64,000 nucleotides of DNA from Petropleomorpha daqingensis (GCF_013408985.1 NZ_JACBZT010000001.1:4853197-4917196); one strand, 5' to 3'; positions 1 through 9,414 are shown, counted from the first letter of the stretch. Numbers and translations: made by a program. The notes: a model not told the origin generated them from the letters alone.

Positions 1-454
1 TCGCCCGAGGCTCGAGGAACCCGGTGGTGACCAGGCTCAACGTCGTCGGCACCAGCACCGCGCCGCCGAGCCCCTGGGCGAACCGGGCCACGACGACCTG
101 CCAGCCCTCCTGGGCGAGGCCGGCGGCCAGGCTGGACAGGGCGAAGACCAGCAGCCCGCCGACGAAGGCGCGCTTGCGGCCGAACAGGTCGCCGACGCGA
201 CCGCCGAGCAGCAGGAAGCCGGCGAAGGTGAGCGTGTAGCTGCTCACCACCCACTGCAGGCCGGTGGGCGACAGCCCCAGGCTCTCCTGCATCGGCGCCA
301 GGGCCACGTTGACGACCGACGTGTCCAGCACGCAGATGAACTGCGCGGCGCAGGCGATCCCGAGAACGACGCCCGGTCGCTGCGGCAGCCCGCCCGACGG
401 AGCCGCCGCCGGCGCATGTGCGACGGCTTGGGCGGCCTCCTCAGGCGCCGGCAC
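1..454 (-). CDS. MFS drug/sugar transporter, DHA2 type (C-terminus cut by window edge)
   Basis: The first 151 codons of a major facilitator permease run off the left edge. The reading starts at a GTG (454-452) inside the 3' end of the upstream oxidoreductase gene, overlapping its stop by 14 bases, which suggests translational coupling. The visible part has a polar N-terminus of about 30 residues, then TM1 with the DHA2-type motif VLDTSVVNVAL, TM2 beginning QWVVSSYTLTF, the motif A loop GGRVGDLFGRKRAF, and TM3-TM4 with ARFAQGLGGAVLVP. Proteins of this kind are 14-TM proton-coupled transporters of the inner membrane. As last visible gene of the long glycoside operon it may import the substrate or export the aglycone; direction cannot be told from sequence. 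No SD stands before the GTG, and the start is chosen because it is the first one compatible with the family N-terminus. Confidence 0.85.
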   Translation of the reverse strand, partial: MPAPEEAAQAVAHAPAAAPSGGLPQRPGVVLGIACAAQFICVLDTSVVNVALAPMQESLGLSPTGLQWVVSSYTLTFAGFLLLGGRVGDLFGRKRAFVGGLLVFALSSLAAGLAQEGWQVVVARFAQGLGGAVLVPTTLSLVTTGFLEPRA

Positions 455-1628
455 GGTCGAGCGAGGTCCAGCAGCCGTTCGCCGCAGCGCTGCGCTCGAC
501 CGCGTCGAGCACCCGCTGCACGTGCAGGCCCTCCTCGAAGGAAGGGCGAGGCTGCACGCCGGCGTCGATCGCGGTGACCAGGTCGACGACCTGGTGGCTG
601 AAGCCGTGCTCGTAGCCGAGCATGTGGCCCGCCGGCCACCAGGCACCGGCGTACGGGTGGTCGGGCTCGGTGACGATCACGCGCCGGAACCCGGCGGTGG
701 GCCCGTCCTCGAAGCGGAAGTACTGGAGGCTGTTGAGCTCCTCGAGGTCGAAGGCGACCGCGCCGGTCGTCCCGCTGATCTCGAAGCGCAGCGCGTTCTT
801 GCGCCCGGGAGCCACGCGGGTGGCCTCGAACGTGGCCAGCCCTCCCCCGCTGAGCGTGCCGGTGAAGAGCGCAGCGTCGTCCACGGTGACCGGGCCGCGC
901 TGCGTCGACGACGCCGTCCCGGACAGGCCCACGGAGGACTCCATCACCGGCCGCTCGGTCACGAAGGTGCGCAGCGTGCCGCTGACCGAGGTGACCGTCT
1001 CCCCCGTCACGAACTGGACGGCGTCGACGATGTGCGCGCCGAGGTCGCCGAGCGCGCCGGAGCCGGCCAGCTCCTTGTCCAGCCGCCAGGTCAGCGGGGC
1101 GTCGGCGTCGGACAGCCAGTCCTGGAGGTACACCGCGCGCGCCTGGCGCACCTCGCCGATCGCGCCGTCGGCGACCAGCTGCGACGCGAGCGTCACGGCC
1201 GGCACGCGGCGGTAGGTGAACCCGACCATGGCGAGCACGCCGCGCTCGGCGGCCGCCGCCGCTGCCTTCGCCATGGCCTCCGCCTCGGCGACGGTGTTGG
1301 CCAGCGGCTTCTCGCAGAGCACGTGCTTGCCGGCCTCGAGCGCAGCGATCGCGATCTCGGCGTGGGCGTTGCCGGGGGCGACGACGTCGACCAGGTCGAT
1401 GTCGTCGCGCTCGACCACCCGGCGCCAGTCGGTGTCGGTCTCGGCCCAGCCGTACTTCTCGGCGGCCGCGCGCGTCGTCTCCTCGTTGCGCCCGGTGACC
1501 ACGGCCATCTCGACCGGCCGGGGCAGGTCGAAGAACCGCGGCGCGGTCCGCCAGGCCTGGGAGTGCGCCGCACCCATGAACCCGTGGCCGATCATCGCCA
1601 CGCGCAGGGGTCGTCCGTTCGTCGTCAT
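441..1628 (-). CDS. Gfo/Idh/MocA-family NAD(P)-dependent oxidoreductase
   Basis: A 395-residue dehydrogenase-like protein with an N-terminal Rossmann fold (GHGFMG at residues 14-19), the family signature CEKPLAN (Glu106-Lys107-Pro108) and the active-site region GDLGAHIVDAVQF in the C-terminal alpha/beta domain. Length and motif order are normal for the family, which oxidises or reduces ring hydroxyls of sugars and cyclitols. The ATG overlaps the stop of the GH43 gene by four bases. In characterised C-glycoside pathways a Gfo/Idh protein (DgpA) oxidises the sugar C3 hydroxyl; here it could do that, or reduce the 3-keto sugar released later. The assignment to the family is firm; the substrate is inferred from context. 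Confidence 0.85.
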   Translation of the reverse strand: MTTNGRPLRVAMIGHGFMGAAHSQAWRTAPRFFDLPRPVEMAVVTGRNEETTRAAAEKYGWAETDTDWRRVVERDDIDLVDVVAPGNAHAEIAIAALEAGKHVLCEKPLANTVAEAEAMAKAAAAAAERGVLAMVGFTYRRVPAVTLASQLVADGAIGEVRQARAVYLQDWLSDADAPLTWRLDKELAGSGALGDLGAHIVDAVQFVTGETVTSVSGTLRTFVTERPVMESSVGLSGTASSTQRGPVTVDDAALFTGTLSGGGLATFEATRVAPGRKNALRFEISGTTGAVAFDLEELNSLQYFRFEDGPTAGFRRVIVTEPDHPYAGAWWPAGHMLGYEHGFSHQVVDLVTAIDAGVQPRPSFEEGLHVQRVLDAVERSAAANGCWTSLDRAGA

Positions 1629-3103
1629 CGGGTGAGCTCCTCCACCTCGGGGTCGTCGGCACCCACGTACTCGAACGACCGGACCAGCACGCTGCCGCTC
1701 GCGCTGACGACGCCGACCAACCGGCCGGTCATGCCGCCGGCCACCTCCGTCGACAGATAGCGGCCGTCGACCGCGCCCAGCTCGGTGAAGCCGGTGCCGT
1801 CGGCGACGCCGGCCGCGATCCGGTCGGGTCCGCGGGGGTCCCAACCGCCGCCGGGTGCCGGCTCCAACCGCAGTTCGAGGACGTCGTCCGCGCCGAGCGC
1901 CCGTTCGCCCAGGACGTGCCGGACGTCGCCGATCCCCCACACCGCGCGGACGGTGCCGCCGGAGACCTCCAGGTCGACGGCGTGCCGGGGATCGATGCGG
2001 ACCGAGAGACCGCCGACGCCGTCCACGTCGAGCCGGGCCCGCACCCGCGCGAACAGGTGCTCCTGGCGGCGGCCCAGGAACACGGGGTCACCGTCCTTGG
2101 CGGTGATCCGCCAGCCGTCGTCCTCGCGGACGGCGATCTCGGCCGGGAACCGGGACGCGGCCACCCACGAGAACGGCAGCGATTCCCCCGCGAGCTCCTC
2201 GCGGACGGCGACGTCGGCCGCAGCGTTGGGCTCGAGGTGGGCGGTGAGCACCGGCCAGCCGTCGTCCCAGCTCACCTCGTCGGCGAACGTCTCGCGACCG
2301 AGCACGTGCCACTCCGGGCTCGACCCCCGCGCGCGGACGCCGTGGTAGACGATCGCCCAGCTGCCGTCGGGACGCTGCACCAGGTCGGCGTGCCCGGTGT
2401 TCTGCACCGGCAGGTCCGTTCCCCGGTGCGTGAGGACCGGGTTGGCCGGGTTGCCCTCGAACGGGCCGGACACCGACCGGCTGCGAGCGATCGTGACCGC
2501 GTGCCCGCGCTCGGTGCCGCCCTCGGCGATGAGCAGGTACCACCACTCGCCGATCCGGTAGAGGTGCGGGCCCTCCGGGAACTTGCCGCCGGTGCCGGCC
2601 CACAGCCAGCGCGTCTCGCCGAGGATCTCGCCGGTCAACGGGTCGATCGGCGCCGACCGGATGCCGGACGGCACGCCGTCCTCGGCCGGGCTGGTCCACG
2701 TCATGAGGCAGGTGCCGTCGTCGTCCCAGGCCAGGTCGGGGTCGATGCCCATGACCGGGATCCGTACCGTCTCCGACCACGGACCGGCCGGGTCGTCGGC
2801 GTGCACGATCAGCTGTCCGCCGTCGTCGGACCAGTTCGTGGTGATCATCCAGAACCGGCCGTCGTGGTGCCGCAGCGTGGGCGCGAAGATCCCGCCCGAC
2901 GGGCCGGCCGTCGAGACGTCGAGCTGCGACGGCCGGTCCAGCACGCTTCCGATCTGCTCCCACGACCGCAGGTCGCCCGAGCGGAAGATCGGCACGCCCG
3001 GGGCGTACTCGAAGCTCGAGGTCACCAGGTAGTAGGTGCTGCCGACCCGGCAGATCGACGGGTCGGGGTGGAAACCGGGCAGGACCGGGCGCTGCGCGCT
3101 CAC
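1625..3103 (-). CDS. GH43 beta-xylosidase / alpha-L-arabinofuranosidase
   Basis: A 492-residue protein with the GH43 five-bladed propeller followed by a C-terminal concanavalin-like beta-sandwich (about 320-492). The expected acidic triad is visible: Asp14 in FHPDPSI (base), Asp121 in [12 protein letters not shown] (modulator) and Glu177 in FPEGPHLYR (acid). There is no signal peptide, so the enzyme should be cytoplasmic. The GTG start at 3103 shares GTGA with the upstream stop, and the protein begins directly at the propeller motif [12 protein letters not shown], so longer upstream starts are unlikely. It probably removes xylose or arabinose from imported glycosides before or after C-glycoside cleavage. 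Which pentose is hydrolysed cannot be read from the sequence. Confidence 0.88.
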   Translation of the reverse strand: MSAQRPVLPGFHPDPSICRVGSTYYLVTSSFEYAPGVPIFRSGDLRSWEQIGSVLDRPSQLDVSTAGPSGGIFAPTLRHHDGRFWMITTNWSDDGGQLIVHADDPAGPWSETVRIPVMGIDPDLAWDDDGTCLMTWTSPAEDGVPSGIRSAPIDPLTGEILGETRWLWAGTGGKFPEGPHLYRIGEWWYLLIAEGGTERGHAVTIARSRSVSGPFEGNPANPVLTHRGTDLPVQNTGHADLVQRPDGSWAIVYHGVRARGSSPEWHVLGRETFADEVSWDDGWPVLTAHLEPNAAADVAVREELAGESLPFSWVAASRFPAEIAVREDDGWRITAKDGDPVFLGRRQEHLFARVRARLDVDGVGGLSVRIDPRHAVDLEVSGGTVRAVWGIGDVRHVLGERALGADDVLELRLEPAPGGGWDPRGPDRIAAGVADGTGFTELGAVDGRYLSTEVAGGMTGRLVGVVSASGSVLVRSFEYVGADDPEVEELTR

Positions 3104-4110
3104 TCGCTGCGGGTGCTGAAGGCGGCGTCGAAGGCGGCCTCCGGCTTGTCGAACAGCTTCGAGCGGACGAAGGCCAGCGCGTCGGGAGCCCCGACGAGCC
3201 GGTCCATGCCGGCGTCCTCCCACTCGACCGAGATGGGGCCTGTGTAGCCGATCGAGTTCAGCGCGCGGAAGCAGGCCTCCCAGGGCACGTCGCCGTGGCC
3301 GGTGGAGACGAAGTCCCAGCCGCGCCGCGGGTCGGCCCACGCCAGGTGCGAGCCGAGCCGGCCGTTGCGGCCGTTGCCGACCTGCCTCTTCGCGTCCTTG
3401 CAGTCCACGTGGTAGATCCGGTCGGCGAAGTCGAGGATGAACGCGACCGGGTCCAGGTCCTGCCACACGAAGTGGCTCGGGTCCCAGTTCAGCCCGAATG
3501 CCTCGCGGTGGCCGATCGCCTCCAGCGTGCGCTGCGTCGTCCAGTAGTCGTAGGCGATCTCGCTCGGGTGCACCTCGTGCGCGAACCGGACGCCGACCTC
3601 GTCGAACACGTCGAGGATCGGGTTCCACCGGTCGGCGAAGTCCTGGTAGCCGGCGTCGATCACGTCCTGGCCGACCGGCGGGAACATCGCCACGTACTTC
3701 CAGATCGCCGAGCCGGTGAAGCCGACCACCGTGTCCACGCCGAGCCGGGCGGCGGTGCGGGCGGTGTTCTTCATCTCCTCGGCCGCTCGCTGCCGCACGC
3801 CCTCGGGGTCGCCGTCGCCCCAGATCTCGTCGGGCAGGATGTCGCGGTGCCGGCCGTCGATCGGGTCGTCGCAGACCGCCTGACCCTTGAGGTGGTTGGA
3901 GATCGCGTAGACCTTCAGCCCGTACTTGTCGAGCACGGCGCGCTTCTCGTCCAGGTACGCGTCGTCAGTCGCCCCGCGGTTGGGGTCGAGGTGGTCGCCC
4001 CAGCAGGCGATCTCCAGACCGTCGTAGCCCCAGGACGACGCCAGCCGGGCGACCTCCTCGAAGGGCAGGTCGGCCCACTGGCCGGTGAACAGGGTGATCG
4101 GGCGCGGCAT
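3100..4110 (-). CDS. Sugar phosphate isomerase/epimerase-family TIM barrel
   Basis: A 336-residue AP-endonuclease-2-like TIM barrel. Candidate metal ligands lie in strand order: Glu in AHEVHPSE, Asp in [12 protein letters not shown], His in IYHVDCKD and Glu in SVEWED. This is the xylose-isomerase-like fold used by many sugar epimerases and isomerases. It differs clearly from the CGD alpha subunits of this operon (different N-terminal motif [15 protein letters not shown] and no adjacent partner of its own), so it may process the 3-keto or 1,5-anhydro sugar rather than cleave the C-glycoside. Start ATG at 4110 follows a GGGACCCCGCG region; a 31-base gap separates it from the preceding beta-subunit gene, one of the larger gaps in the operon. 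Confidence 0.82.
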   Translation of the reverse strand: MPRPITLFTGQWADLPFEEVARLASSWGYDGLEIACWGDHLDPNRGATDDAYLDEKRAVLDKYGLKVYAISNHLKGQAVCDDPIDGRHRDILPDEIWGDGDPEGVRQRAAEEMKNTARTAARLGVDTVVGFTGSAIWKYVAMFPPVGQDVIDAGYQDFADRWNPILDVFDEVGVRFAHEVHPSEIAYDYWTTQRTLEAIGHREAFGLNWDPSHFVWQDLDPVAFILDFADRIYHVDCKDAKRQVGNGRNGRLGSHLAWADPRRGWDFVSTGHGDVPWEACFRALNSIGYTGPISVEWEDAGMDRLVGAPDALAFVRSKLFDKPEAAFDAAFSTRSE

Positions 4111-4141
4111 CGCGGGGTCCCTTCTGGTGGGCGGGGGCGGG

Positions 4142-4531
4142 TCAGACGGCGGCGAGAGTGAGCGTCTTCGTGCCGCGGCCGCCGCCGGGCACCGGCATGT
4201 AGGACAACCGCAGCCGGACGGCGACGGTGACCTCGTGCTCCCCTGCGGGGAGCGGCTCGTCGGTCTCGAACGCCAGCTCCGCCCGCTCGCCGAACTCCCA
4301 CCGGTCGTCGACGACGCCCGGCATCCGGTCGAACGTGTAGGTGTTGCCGTGCACGGTGAACGTGGTCCGCTCGGCAGGGATCGGCGTCCCGTCGAGGGTC
4401 AGGTCGACGGCCTCGACCATCGACAGCCGCAGGCCGCGGTAATAGGGCATCCGCACCTCGACGACACCGCCGGGGCGGCCGTCGTCGCGGGTCCGGAAGT
4501 TCTCCTCGCAGACGATGTACTGGTCGAACAC
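4142..4531 (-). CDS. C-glycoside deglycosidase beta subunit (DUF6379 family), copy 1
   Basis: A 129-residue all-beta protein of the DUF6379 / CGD-beta family. Recognisable features are the N-terminal YIVCEENFR, the central [32 protein letters not shown] and the C-terminal [13 protein letters not shown]. In characterised systems (DgpC, CarC) this small subunit packs on the TIM-barrel alpha subunit and completes the active site that cleaves the sugar-aglycone C-C bond. It follows its alpha partner by 10 bases and starts at GTG (4531). It is a near twin of the copy at 12339-12731, and the flanking alpha genes are also close relatives, so the pair arose by duplication. The exact C-glycoside substrate is not predictable. 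Confidence 0.85.
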   Translation of the reverse strand: MFDQYIVCEENFRTRDDGRPGGVVEVRMPYYRGLRLSMVEAVDLTLDGTPIPAERTTFTVHGNTYTFDRMPGVVDDRWEFGERAELAFETDEPLPAGEHEVTVAVRLRLSYMPVPGGGRGTKTLTLAAV

Positions 4532-4541
4532 CGGGGCCTCC

Positions 4542-5570
4542 TCAGGCGGGAACGAGGGTCGACTCGACGGGATCGCCGAGGAGCCTGCGGAACATGGCGT
4601 GCTGGCGGCGGACCTGGTCGACGCTGTCGACCGGGTAGGCGTCCTGGATGTGCCGGTTGCCCTCGTACTCGCTCGACAGGTAGCCGTCGAACCCGCCCTC
4701 GACCAGGATCGGGATGATCCGGTCGTAGGGGATCGAGTACTCGACGTCCGCGCCCGTCTCGTCGACGACCATCTCGTAGAACTTCGCCTGGATGTGCCGG
4801 ATGAGCGGCATGTGGTCGAGCATCTTCCGCGGGTCCGTCCAGATGTAGTGCGCGGCCACCCGGGCCAGCTCGAACTCGCGCGGGCCGCCGCCCATGTAGT
4901 TCGTGATGTCCATGAGGGCGTGGGTGTCGCCGTGGTCGTCGTAGGTCTTGACGATGTAGTCGACGATCTGCGGGTTCGCCCCGTCGCGCAGCGCCCGCTC
5001 GCTGACCACCCGCGGGAACCGCTCGACGAAGGTCATCATGTCGGGCATCAGGCCCAGCGCCGGCGACTGCGTCCGGTGCATCACCTCGAGGTGCTGCAGG
5101 ATCCACGGGTGCTCGTAGTGGAACGGCGCGTGCACCTCGATGAGCAGTTGGACGCCCTTCTCCTCGGCGTAGGGCGCGGCGCCCTCCATGACCGCCGGCG
5201 AGGTGTTGACCGTGGCCTTGACGATCGGGAAGCCGAGGCGGACAGCCACGTCGATGTCGGTGCGGATGGAGGCGATCTGGTCCTCGAGGCTCATCCAGCG
5301 ACCGCGGTGGAGCCACGTGTCGAGGTAGGAGTTCGTGGCGGTCGGCGTCGTCCCGTACTTCTCCATCCAGCCGAACCAGGTGGCGACGAACTCGTCGGAC
5401 AGGTCGGTGAAATGGGGCAGCGACTGCTCGGGGATGATCTCCACCCCGTAGGCGCCGAGCTCGCTGCACACCCGGACGCAGTCCTCGAGCGACAGCGTGC
5501 GGAGGAAGACCTCCTCCTGGAACGAGTAGCAGCTGACGCCGCGCTTGATGCGGTGCTCTGGTTCGCTCAC
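4542..5570 (-). CDS. C-glycoside deglycosidase alpha subunit (TIM barrel), copy 1
   Basis: A 342-residue xylose-isomerase-like TIM barrel, annotated as CGD alpha because it is paired with a DUF6379 beta gene. Likely metal ligands are Glu145 (LLIEVHAP), Asp177 (LGLMPDMM), His259 (LIRHIQAKF) and Glu301 (YLSSEYEGN); the RHIQAKFYE and SSEYEG blocks recur in most alpha subunits of this island. Known CGDs bind Mn2+ and act on the 3-oxo glycoside made by an oxidoreductase, releasing the aglycone by beta-elimination. The GTG start at 5570 overlaps the upstream TGA (GTGA). Strong similarity to the protein at 12731-13711 extends over the full length. Activity on C- rather than O-3-ketoglycosides is inference. 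Confidence 0.83.
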   Translation of the reverse strand: MSEPEHRIKRGVSCYSFQEEVFLRTLSLEDCVRVCSELGAYGVEIIPEQSLPHFTDLSDEFVATWFGWMEKYGTTPTATNSYLDTWLHRGRWMSLEDQIASIRTDIDVAVRLGFPIVKATVNTSPAVMEGAAPYAEEKGVQLLIEVHAPFHYEHPWILQHLEVMHRTQSPALGLMPDMMTFVERFPRVVSERALRDGANPQIVDYIVKTYDDHGDTHALMDITNYMGGGPREFELARVAAHYIWTDPRKMLDHMPLIRHIQAKFYEMVVDETGADVEYSIPYDRIIPILVEGGFDGYLSSEYEGNRHIQDAYPVDSVDQVRRQHAMFRRLLGDPVESTLVPA

Positions 5571-6550
5571 GAACGGACTCCGATCGTCTCTGGTGCGAGG
5601 TGGCGGCCGGCCTCGGCGACCACGCCGGCCATCAGGTCGAGGCAGCGGCCGACCGGCTCGAGCTCGGCGGGCTGGTTGAGGAAGCCGTGCAGCAGACCGG
5701 GCACGGTGACCTGGCGGACGTCGACCCCGGCGAGGGCGAGCGCCGCGGTGAACGCCTCGCCAGAGGCGCGCAGGTCGTCGTACTCGGCGTTGATCACGAC
5801 CGTCGGGCCGAGCCCCTCGAGGACGGCGTTCGCCGGGAACGCGTACCCGTCCGCCGTCGACAGGGGCCCGCCGAGATAGTTCTCCGAGAGCGGGTGGCCC
5901 GCCCCGGCCTGCGGCCGGAACAGCGGCGGCAGCTCGGCGAGCTTCGCCACCAGTGCCGAGGACGGCGCGGGGACCGCCGCGTGCAGCGCCGGATAGGCCA
6001 GCAGCAGCGCGGCGGGCGCCCAGCCGTCCCGGTCGCGCAGCCTCAGCGCGGCGCCCGCGGTCAGGTTGCCGCCGGCACTCGCGCCGCCGATCGAGATCCG
6101 GACCGGGTCGATGCCGAGGGCCGCTGCGTTGTCCCGGGTCCAGGCGACAGCGGCGACCACGTCGTCGTGCGGCACCGGGTAGTGCACGCCGTCGACGGCG
6201 AGCCGGTAGTCGACGCTGACGACGACCGCGCCGGCCCGGCTGCAGACCTCCCGGGCGGTCCAGTCGGCCTCGCGCATGTCGAGGTCGCCGCCGACGAAGC
6301 CGCCGCCGTGCGCCCACACCAGGCAGGGCCGCGATCCGCCGTCGACGGATGGCTCGTAGATGCGCACCGGCACCGGGCCGTGCGGCCCGGGCGCGGCGTC
6401 ATCCCGGGTGGGCACCTCGGGCGGCTCCGACCCCCAGGTCTCGTACCGCTGGATCTGCGCCAGCCCGTCGGGCGTGGAGTACGCCTCGCGCATCGAGACC
6501 AGCCCGTCGAGCAAGGGGAACCGGGCGGCGACGTCGGGGTGGACCGGCAC
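5567..6550 (-). CDS. HSL-type alpha/beta hydrolase (esterase)
   Basis: A 327-residue alpha/beta hydrolase of the hormone-sensitive-lipase group. The oxyanion-hole motif HGGG begins at His81, the nucleophile is Ser158 in GGASAGGN, an acid candidate lies in NAEYDDLRAS and the catalytic His is in GLLHGFLNQ. No signal peptide is seen, so it is cytoplasmic. Such enzymes remove acetyl or other short acyl groups; in this operon the likely role is de-acylation of acylated plant glycosides so that the flavoprotein and CGD can act. The ATG at 6550 lies three bases after the upstream stop. The exact acyl group is unknown. Confidence 0.85.
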   Translation of the reverse strand: MPVHPDVAARFPLLDGLVSMREAYSTPDGLAQIQRYETWGSEPPEVPTRDDAAPGPHGPVPVRIYEPSVDGGSRPCLVWAHGGGFVGGDLDMREADWTAREVCSRAGAVVVSVDYRLAVDGVHYPVPHDDVVAAVAWTRDNAAALGIDPVRISIGGASAGGNLTAGAALRLRDRDGWAPAALLLAYPALHAAVPAPSSALVAKLAELPPLFRPQAGAGHPLSENYLGGPLSTADGYAFPANAVLEGLGPTVVINAEYDDLRASGEAFTAALALAGVDVRQVTVPGLLHGFLNQPAELEPVGRCLDLMAGVVAEAGRHLAPETIGVRS

Positions 6551-6553
6551 CGC

Positions 6554-7846
6554 TCAGCTCCCCTGGACCAGCGAGCGGATCAGGGCGTGCTGGCGGCGCA
6601 CCTGGTCGCGGCCGCGGCCCGGCTCTCGGCGGCCCTCGTACTCGCTGGAGAGGTAGCCGGACCAGCCGTTGTCCAGCAGCGTCGGGATGATCTGCGCCCA
6701 CGGCACGTGCAGGTCGTGCAGGTCGTCGTCGATCTCCACGAACTTGGCCTGGATGAAGTGCGTGTACGGCAGCACCTCGACGAAGTCCGACATCGGCACG
6801 GCGAGCGGCCGCAGGTGCGGGGGGATCTCCTCGCCGTCGCCGTCGACCTCCTCGGAGGTGTCGACGATGACCTCGGTGTTGAAGATGCCGGTGTCGATGA
6901 GCAGCTTGAAGTGCTCGGTGCCGCTCTTCTCGATGAACTCGACATAGCCCTGGGTCACCGGGTGCTTGATCGGCGTCGGCGTGTGGATCTCCGGGCAGAT
7001 GACGACGTCGAGCTCGGCGGCGAGGTCCAGCGAGCGCTCGACGGTCTCCTGCCAGATCGGGTGCGGGTCGAGGTCCCAGGAGATGACGCCGAACTTCGGC
7101 CGGACCGAGGTGAAGCCGAGCTCCTTGGCCAGCCGCAGGTCCAGCTGCAGCTGCTCGGCGCCCTCCTCCGCGGTCAGGTCCCGGCCGTTGTACCGGGTGG
7201 TGTCCACCCAGGAGCCGAAGTTGGTCGGCGTCAGCCCGTACTTCTGCACCAGGCCGTGCCAGGCGTCGACCCACGCCGGGTCCGGCGACGGGTAGTTCGC
7301 GATGTTGCCCTCGCCGAGGATCTCGATGCCGGTCGCGCCGAGGTCGGCGATCTCGGCGAAGACGTCCTCGAGCGTCATCGAGGTGTTGACGTCGCCGGTG
7401 TAGCTGTAGGTCGAGACGCCGTACTTGATGCCGCCCTCGGGCGCCGGCGGGACGATCACGCGCTGGGCCTCGGCACGGAAGCGGGTCCGGGCGATCAGCG
7501 GCGGGATGTACGAGCGGCGCAGGAAGATCGTCACCTCGATGTGGTGCACGCCCGTGCTCAGGCCTCCGGGCTTGGGCACGGTGATCGTGGCCGGCTCGTC
7601 GAGCTGCCAGCGCACGTCGGTCGAGGCGCGCAGCTCGTCGAGGGTGAAGGTGCGGCCCTGCAGCGTCCACAGCGGCACGTGGTCGGGGATGCGCTCGCCG
7701 TCGACGACGACCTCGACGCCGTCGAGCATGCTGCCCGGGCCGCCGCGGTAGTTGGGGTTGCGCAGCCGGAAGGAGAAGCCGGTCACCCGGCCGTCCTCGA
7801 CGACGTTGCGGAAGCCCTGCCCCTGTATGACCGGGAACTCGAGCAC
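6554..7846 (-). CDS. Fused C-glycoside deglycosidase: beta domain + alpha TIM barrel in one chain
   Basis: A 430-residue fusion. Residues about 1-130 form a DUF6379-like beta domain (FRLRNPNYRGGPGSMLDGVEV, WTLQGRTFTLDEL, IFLRRSYIPPL). A short Pro-rich linker IVPPAPEGG follows, then from about 140 a complete CGD-alpha-like TIM barrel. Candidate metal ligands are Glu286 (CPEIHTP), Asp318 (LLIDTG), His363 (THFIQAKF) and Glu402 (LSSEYEGRR). Elsewhere in this window these are separate genes, and in the alpha-beta pairs of this operon the order is reversed. The SD-like AAGGGAG sits well before GTG 7846; the alternative GTG at 7852 overlaps that SD and would add two residues. Placed directly after two GMC oxidoreductase genes. 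Substrate unknown; the domain assignment is confident. Confidence 0.85.
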   Translation of the reverse strand: MLEFPVIQGQGFRNVVEDGRVTGFSFRLRNPNYRGGPGSMLDGVEVVVDGERIPDHVPLWTLQGRTFTLDELRASTDVRWQLDEPATITVPKPGGLSTGVHHIEVTIFLRRSYIPPLIARTRFRAEAQRVIVPPAPEGGIKYGVSTYSYTGDVNTSMTLEDVFAEIADLGATGIEILGEGNIANYPSPDPAWVDAWHGLVQKYGLTPTNFGSWVDTTRYNGRDLTAEEGAEQLQLDLRLAKELGFTSVRPKFGVISWDLDPHPIWQETVERSLDLAAELDVVICPEIHTPTPIKHPVTQGYVEFIEKSGTEHFKLLIDTGIFNTEVIVDTSEEVDGDGEEIPPHLRPLAVPMSDFVEVLPYTHFIQAKFVEIDDDLHDLHVPWAQIIPTLLDNGWSGYLSSEYEGRREPGRGRDQVRRQHALIRSLVQGS

Positions 7847-7848
7847 TG

Positions 7849-9414
7849 TCACTCCCTTTCCGAGGCCGCGACGAGCGCGGTGTCCGACCCGGTGGCCAGG
7901 CGCCGGGCGATGTCCCGGGCGCCGCCGACGGCGAGCGCGACCGAGGTGAGCGTGGGGTTGCAGGCGATCGGCGTCGGGATCACGTTGTTGCCGGCGACGT
8001 ACAGGCCGGCGACGCCCCAGACCTCGCTGGTCGGGCCGCACACCGAGGTGCCGTCGTCCGCCGGGCCCATCCGGGTGGTGCCCTGGTAGTGCAGCGACGC
8101 GCCACCCGAGAGCATCAGCGGCTCGTCCCCGATGAACTCGCCCAGCGACCGGGCCGCGCGCAGGATCGACTCGCGCGCCCGGGCGATCGTCTCGTGGTCG
8201 CGCTCGGTCAGCCGGTAGCGGATCCGCGGCTTGGGCATCCCGTAGTCGTCGGTCTCGGTGTCGGAGAACTCGACGCGGTCGCTCTCCTGCAGGTCCTTGC
8301 CGCAGAACCAGCCCAGGCCCACGATGCTGCCCGGCGCCGGGACGTCGTCGCCGACGAGCGGGATCGGCGAGGCGTCGAGCTGCATGACCTGGCCGTGGAA
8401 CGGGTCGGCGTCGGTGTAGGGCACCCACTGCACACCGCTCTGCTCGGTGATCGCGGTGTCGCCCCGGGGGTCGTGCTGCTCCTCGGCGGTGTGGGCGACG
8501 TCGGTCAGCCGGACGGCGAACACCATCTGCGGCTGGTCGTTGAGGTAGCGCCCCAGCGCCTTCGGGCGGATGCCGGAGGCGAACAGCACCTGCGGGGTGC
8601 GCAGGGCGTCCGCGGCCACGACGACGTACCGGGCGCGCACCTCGTGCTCGGCGCCGTCGGTCAGGTCGCGGACGACGACGCCGACCGCGCGGCCGTCCTC
8701 GACCAGCACCCGCCGCACCGGCGCCGAGGCGAACAGCGCGAAGTTCGGGTTCGACCGGGTGACGTCGCCGAAGACGATGTCGGCGCCGCTCCAGACGAGC
8801 GCGCCGTCGTCCCGCCGGTGCACGGCGAGCGGCATGGGCTGCACCCGCCGCTCCTCGGGCCGTCCGCGGTCGAACTCCGCGGCCAGCCGCTCCCGCACCA
8901 CGTCGGCGTAGGGCGCGTCGTCGAACGGGTGCCGGTCGACGCCGAGCAGCCGCTCGCCCTCCCCGATCAGCTCGTCCAGGTCGGGCACGAAGTCGATCCG
9001 CTCGGCGTCGCCCGGCCGCGGGCAGGCGCAGGTCCAGTGCGCGCCCATCCCGCCGACGTTGGTCGACATGGCGATCGCCGGGATGCCGTCCTCCCCCGGC
9101 TCCTGGAACCCCTCGGGCAGCAGCGAGGTGCCCGGCCGGACGACCCGCTTGGACGGGTCGGAGTAGGCCGCCTCCTCCTTGGTCGCGGTGTGCGGCCGCA
9201 CGCCCTCGGAGCGGCGCTGCGCGACCAGCCGCTCGTCGAGGTCGGCGATGTTCTTCACGTGCATGCCGGGCGGGTCGGTGAGCACCGGACCGGCCTCGAA
9301 CAGCGCGATCGTGGCGCCGCGCGCCTGCTCGGTGAGGATCCGCGCGTAGGCCGCGCCGGTCGGCCCGCTGCCGACGATGGCGACGTCGACGTGGGTGGGG
9401 AAGGTCCTGCTCAT
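7849..9414 (-). CDS. GMC-type FAD-dependent oxidoreductase (C-glycoside 3-oxidase candidate), copy 1
   Basis: A 521-residue flavoprotein. The N-terminal FAD-binding Rossmann motif is GSGPTG (residues 15-20), with the acidic residue after beta-2 in LFEAGPV. The C-terminal substrate domain carries GASLHYQGTTRMG, with His442 as probable catalytic base, and the FAD-contact region AGNNVIPTPIACNPTLTS with Asn486, the classical His/Asn pair of GMC and pyranose-2-oxidase-like enzymes. Family members CarA and related proteins oxidise the C3 hydroxyl of C-glycosides, the step that makes the C-C bond labile for CGD. ATG at 9414 overlaps the upstream stop by four bases. Oxygen versus another acceptor, and exact glycoside, cannot be decided here. 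Confidence 0.87.
   Translation of the reverse strand: MSRTFPTHVDVAIVGSGPTGAAYARILTEQARGATIALFEAGPVLTDPPGMHVKNIADLDERLVAQRRSEGVRPHTATKEEAAYSDPSKRVVRPGTSLLPEGFQEPGEDGIPAIAMSTNVGGMGAHWTCACPRPGDAERIDFVPDLDELIGEGERLLGVDRHPFDDAPYADVVRERLAAEFDRGRPEERRVQPMPLAVHRRDDGALVWSGADIVFGDVTRSNPNFALFASAPVRRVLVEDGRAVGVVVRDLTDGAEHEVRARYVVVAADALRTPQVLFASGIRPKALGRYLNDQPQMVFAVRLTDVAHTAEEQHDPRGDTAITEQSGVQWVPYTDADPFHGQVMQLDASPIPLVGDDVPAPGSIVGLGWFCGKDLQESDRVEFSDTETDDYGMPKPRIRYRLTERDHETIARARESILRAARSLGEFIGDEPLMLSGGASLHYQGTTRMGPADDGTSVCGPTSEVWGVAGLYVAGNNVIPTPIACNPTLTSVALAVGGARDIARRLATGSDTALVAASERE

Noticed and set aside
3100-4110. A sixth CGD alpha subunit
   Set aside because: The barrel lacks the HIQAKF and SSEYEG blocks and has no beta gene of its own, so it is called a general isomerase/epimerase.
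4542-6550. Possible frameshift joining the esterase and the CGD alpha gene into one protein
   Set aside because: The GTGA overlap and the intact ends of both families show two complete genes.
7501-7846. Separate beta-subunit gene ahead of a 6554 alpha gene
   Set aside because: There is no stop or new start between the domains; the frame is continuous through the linker.
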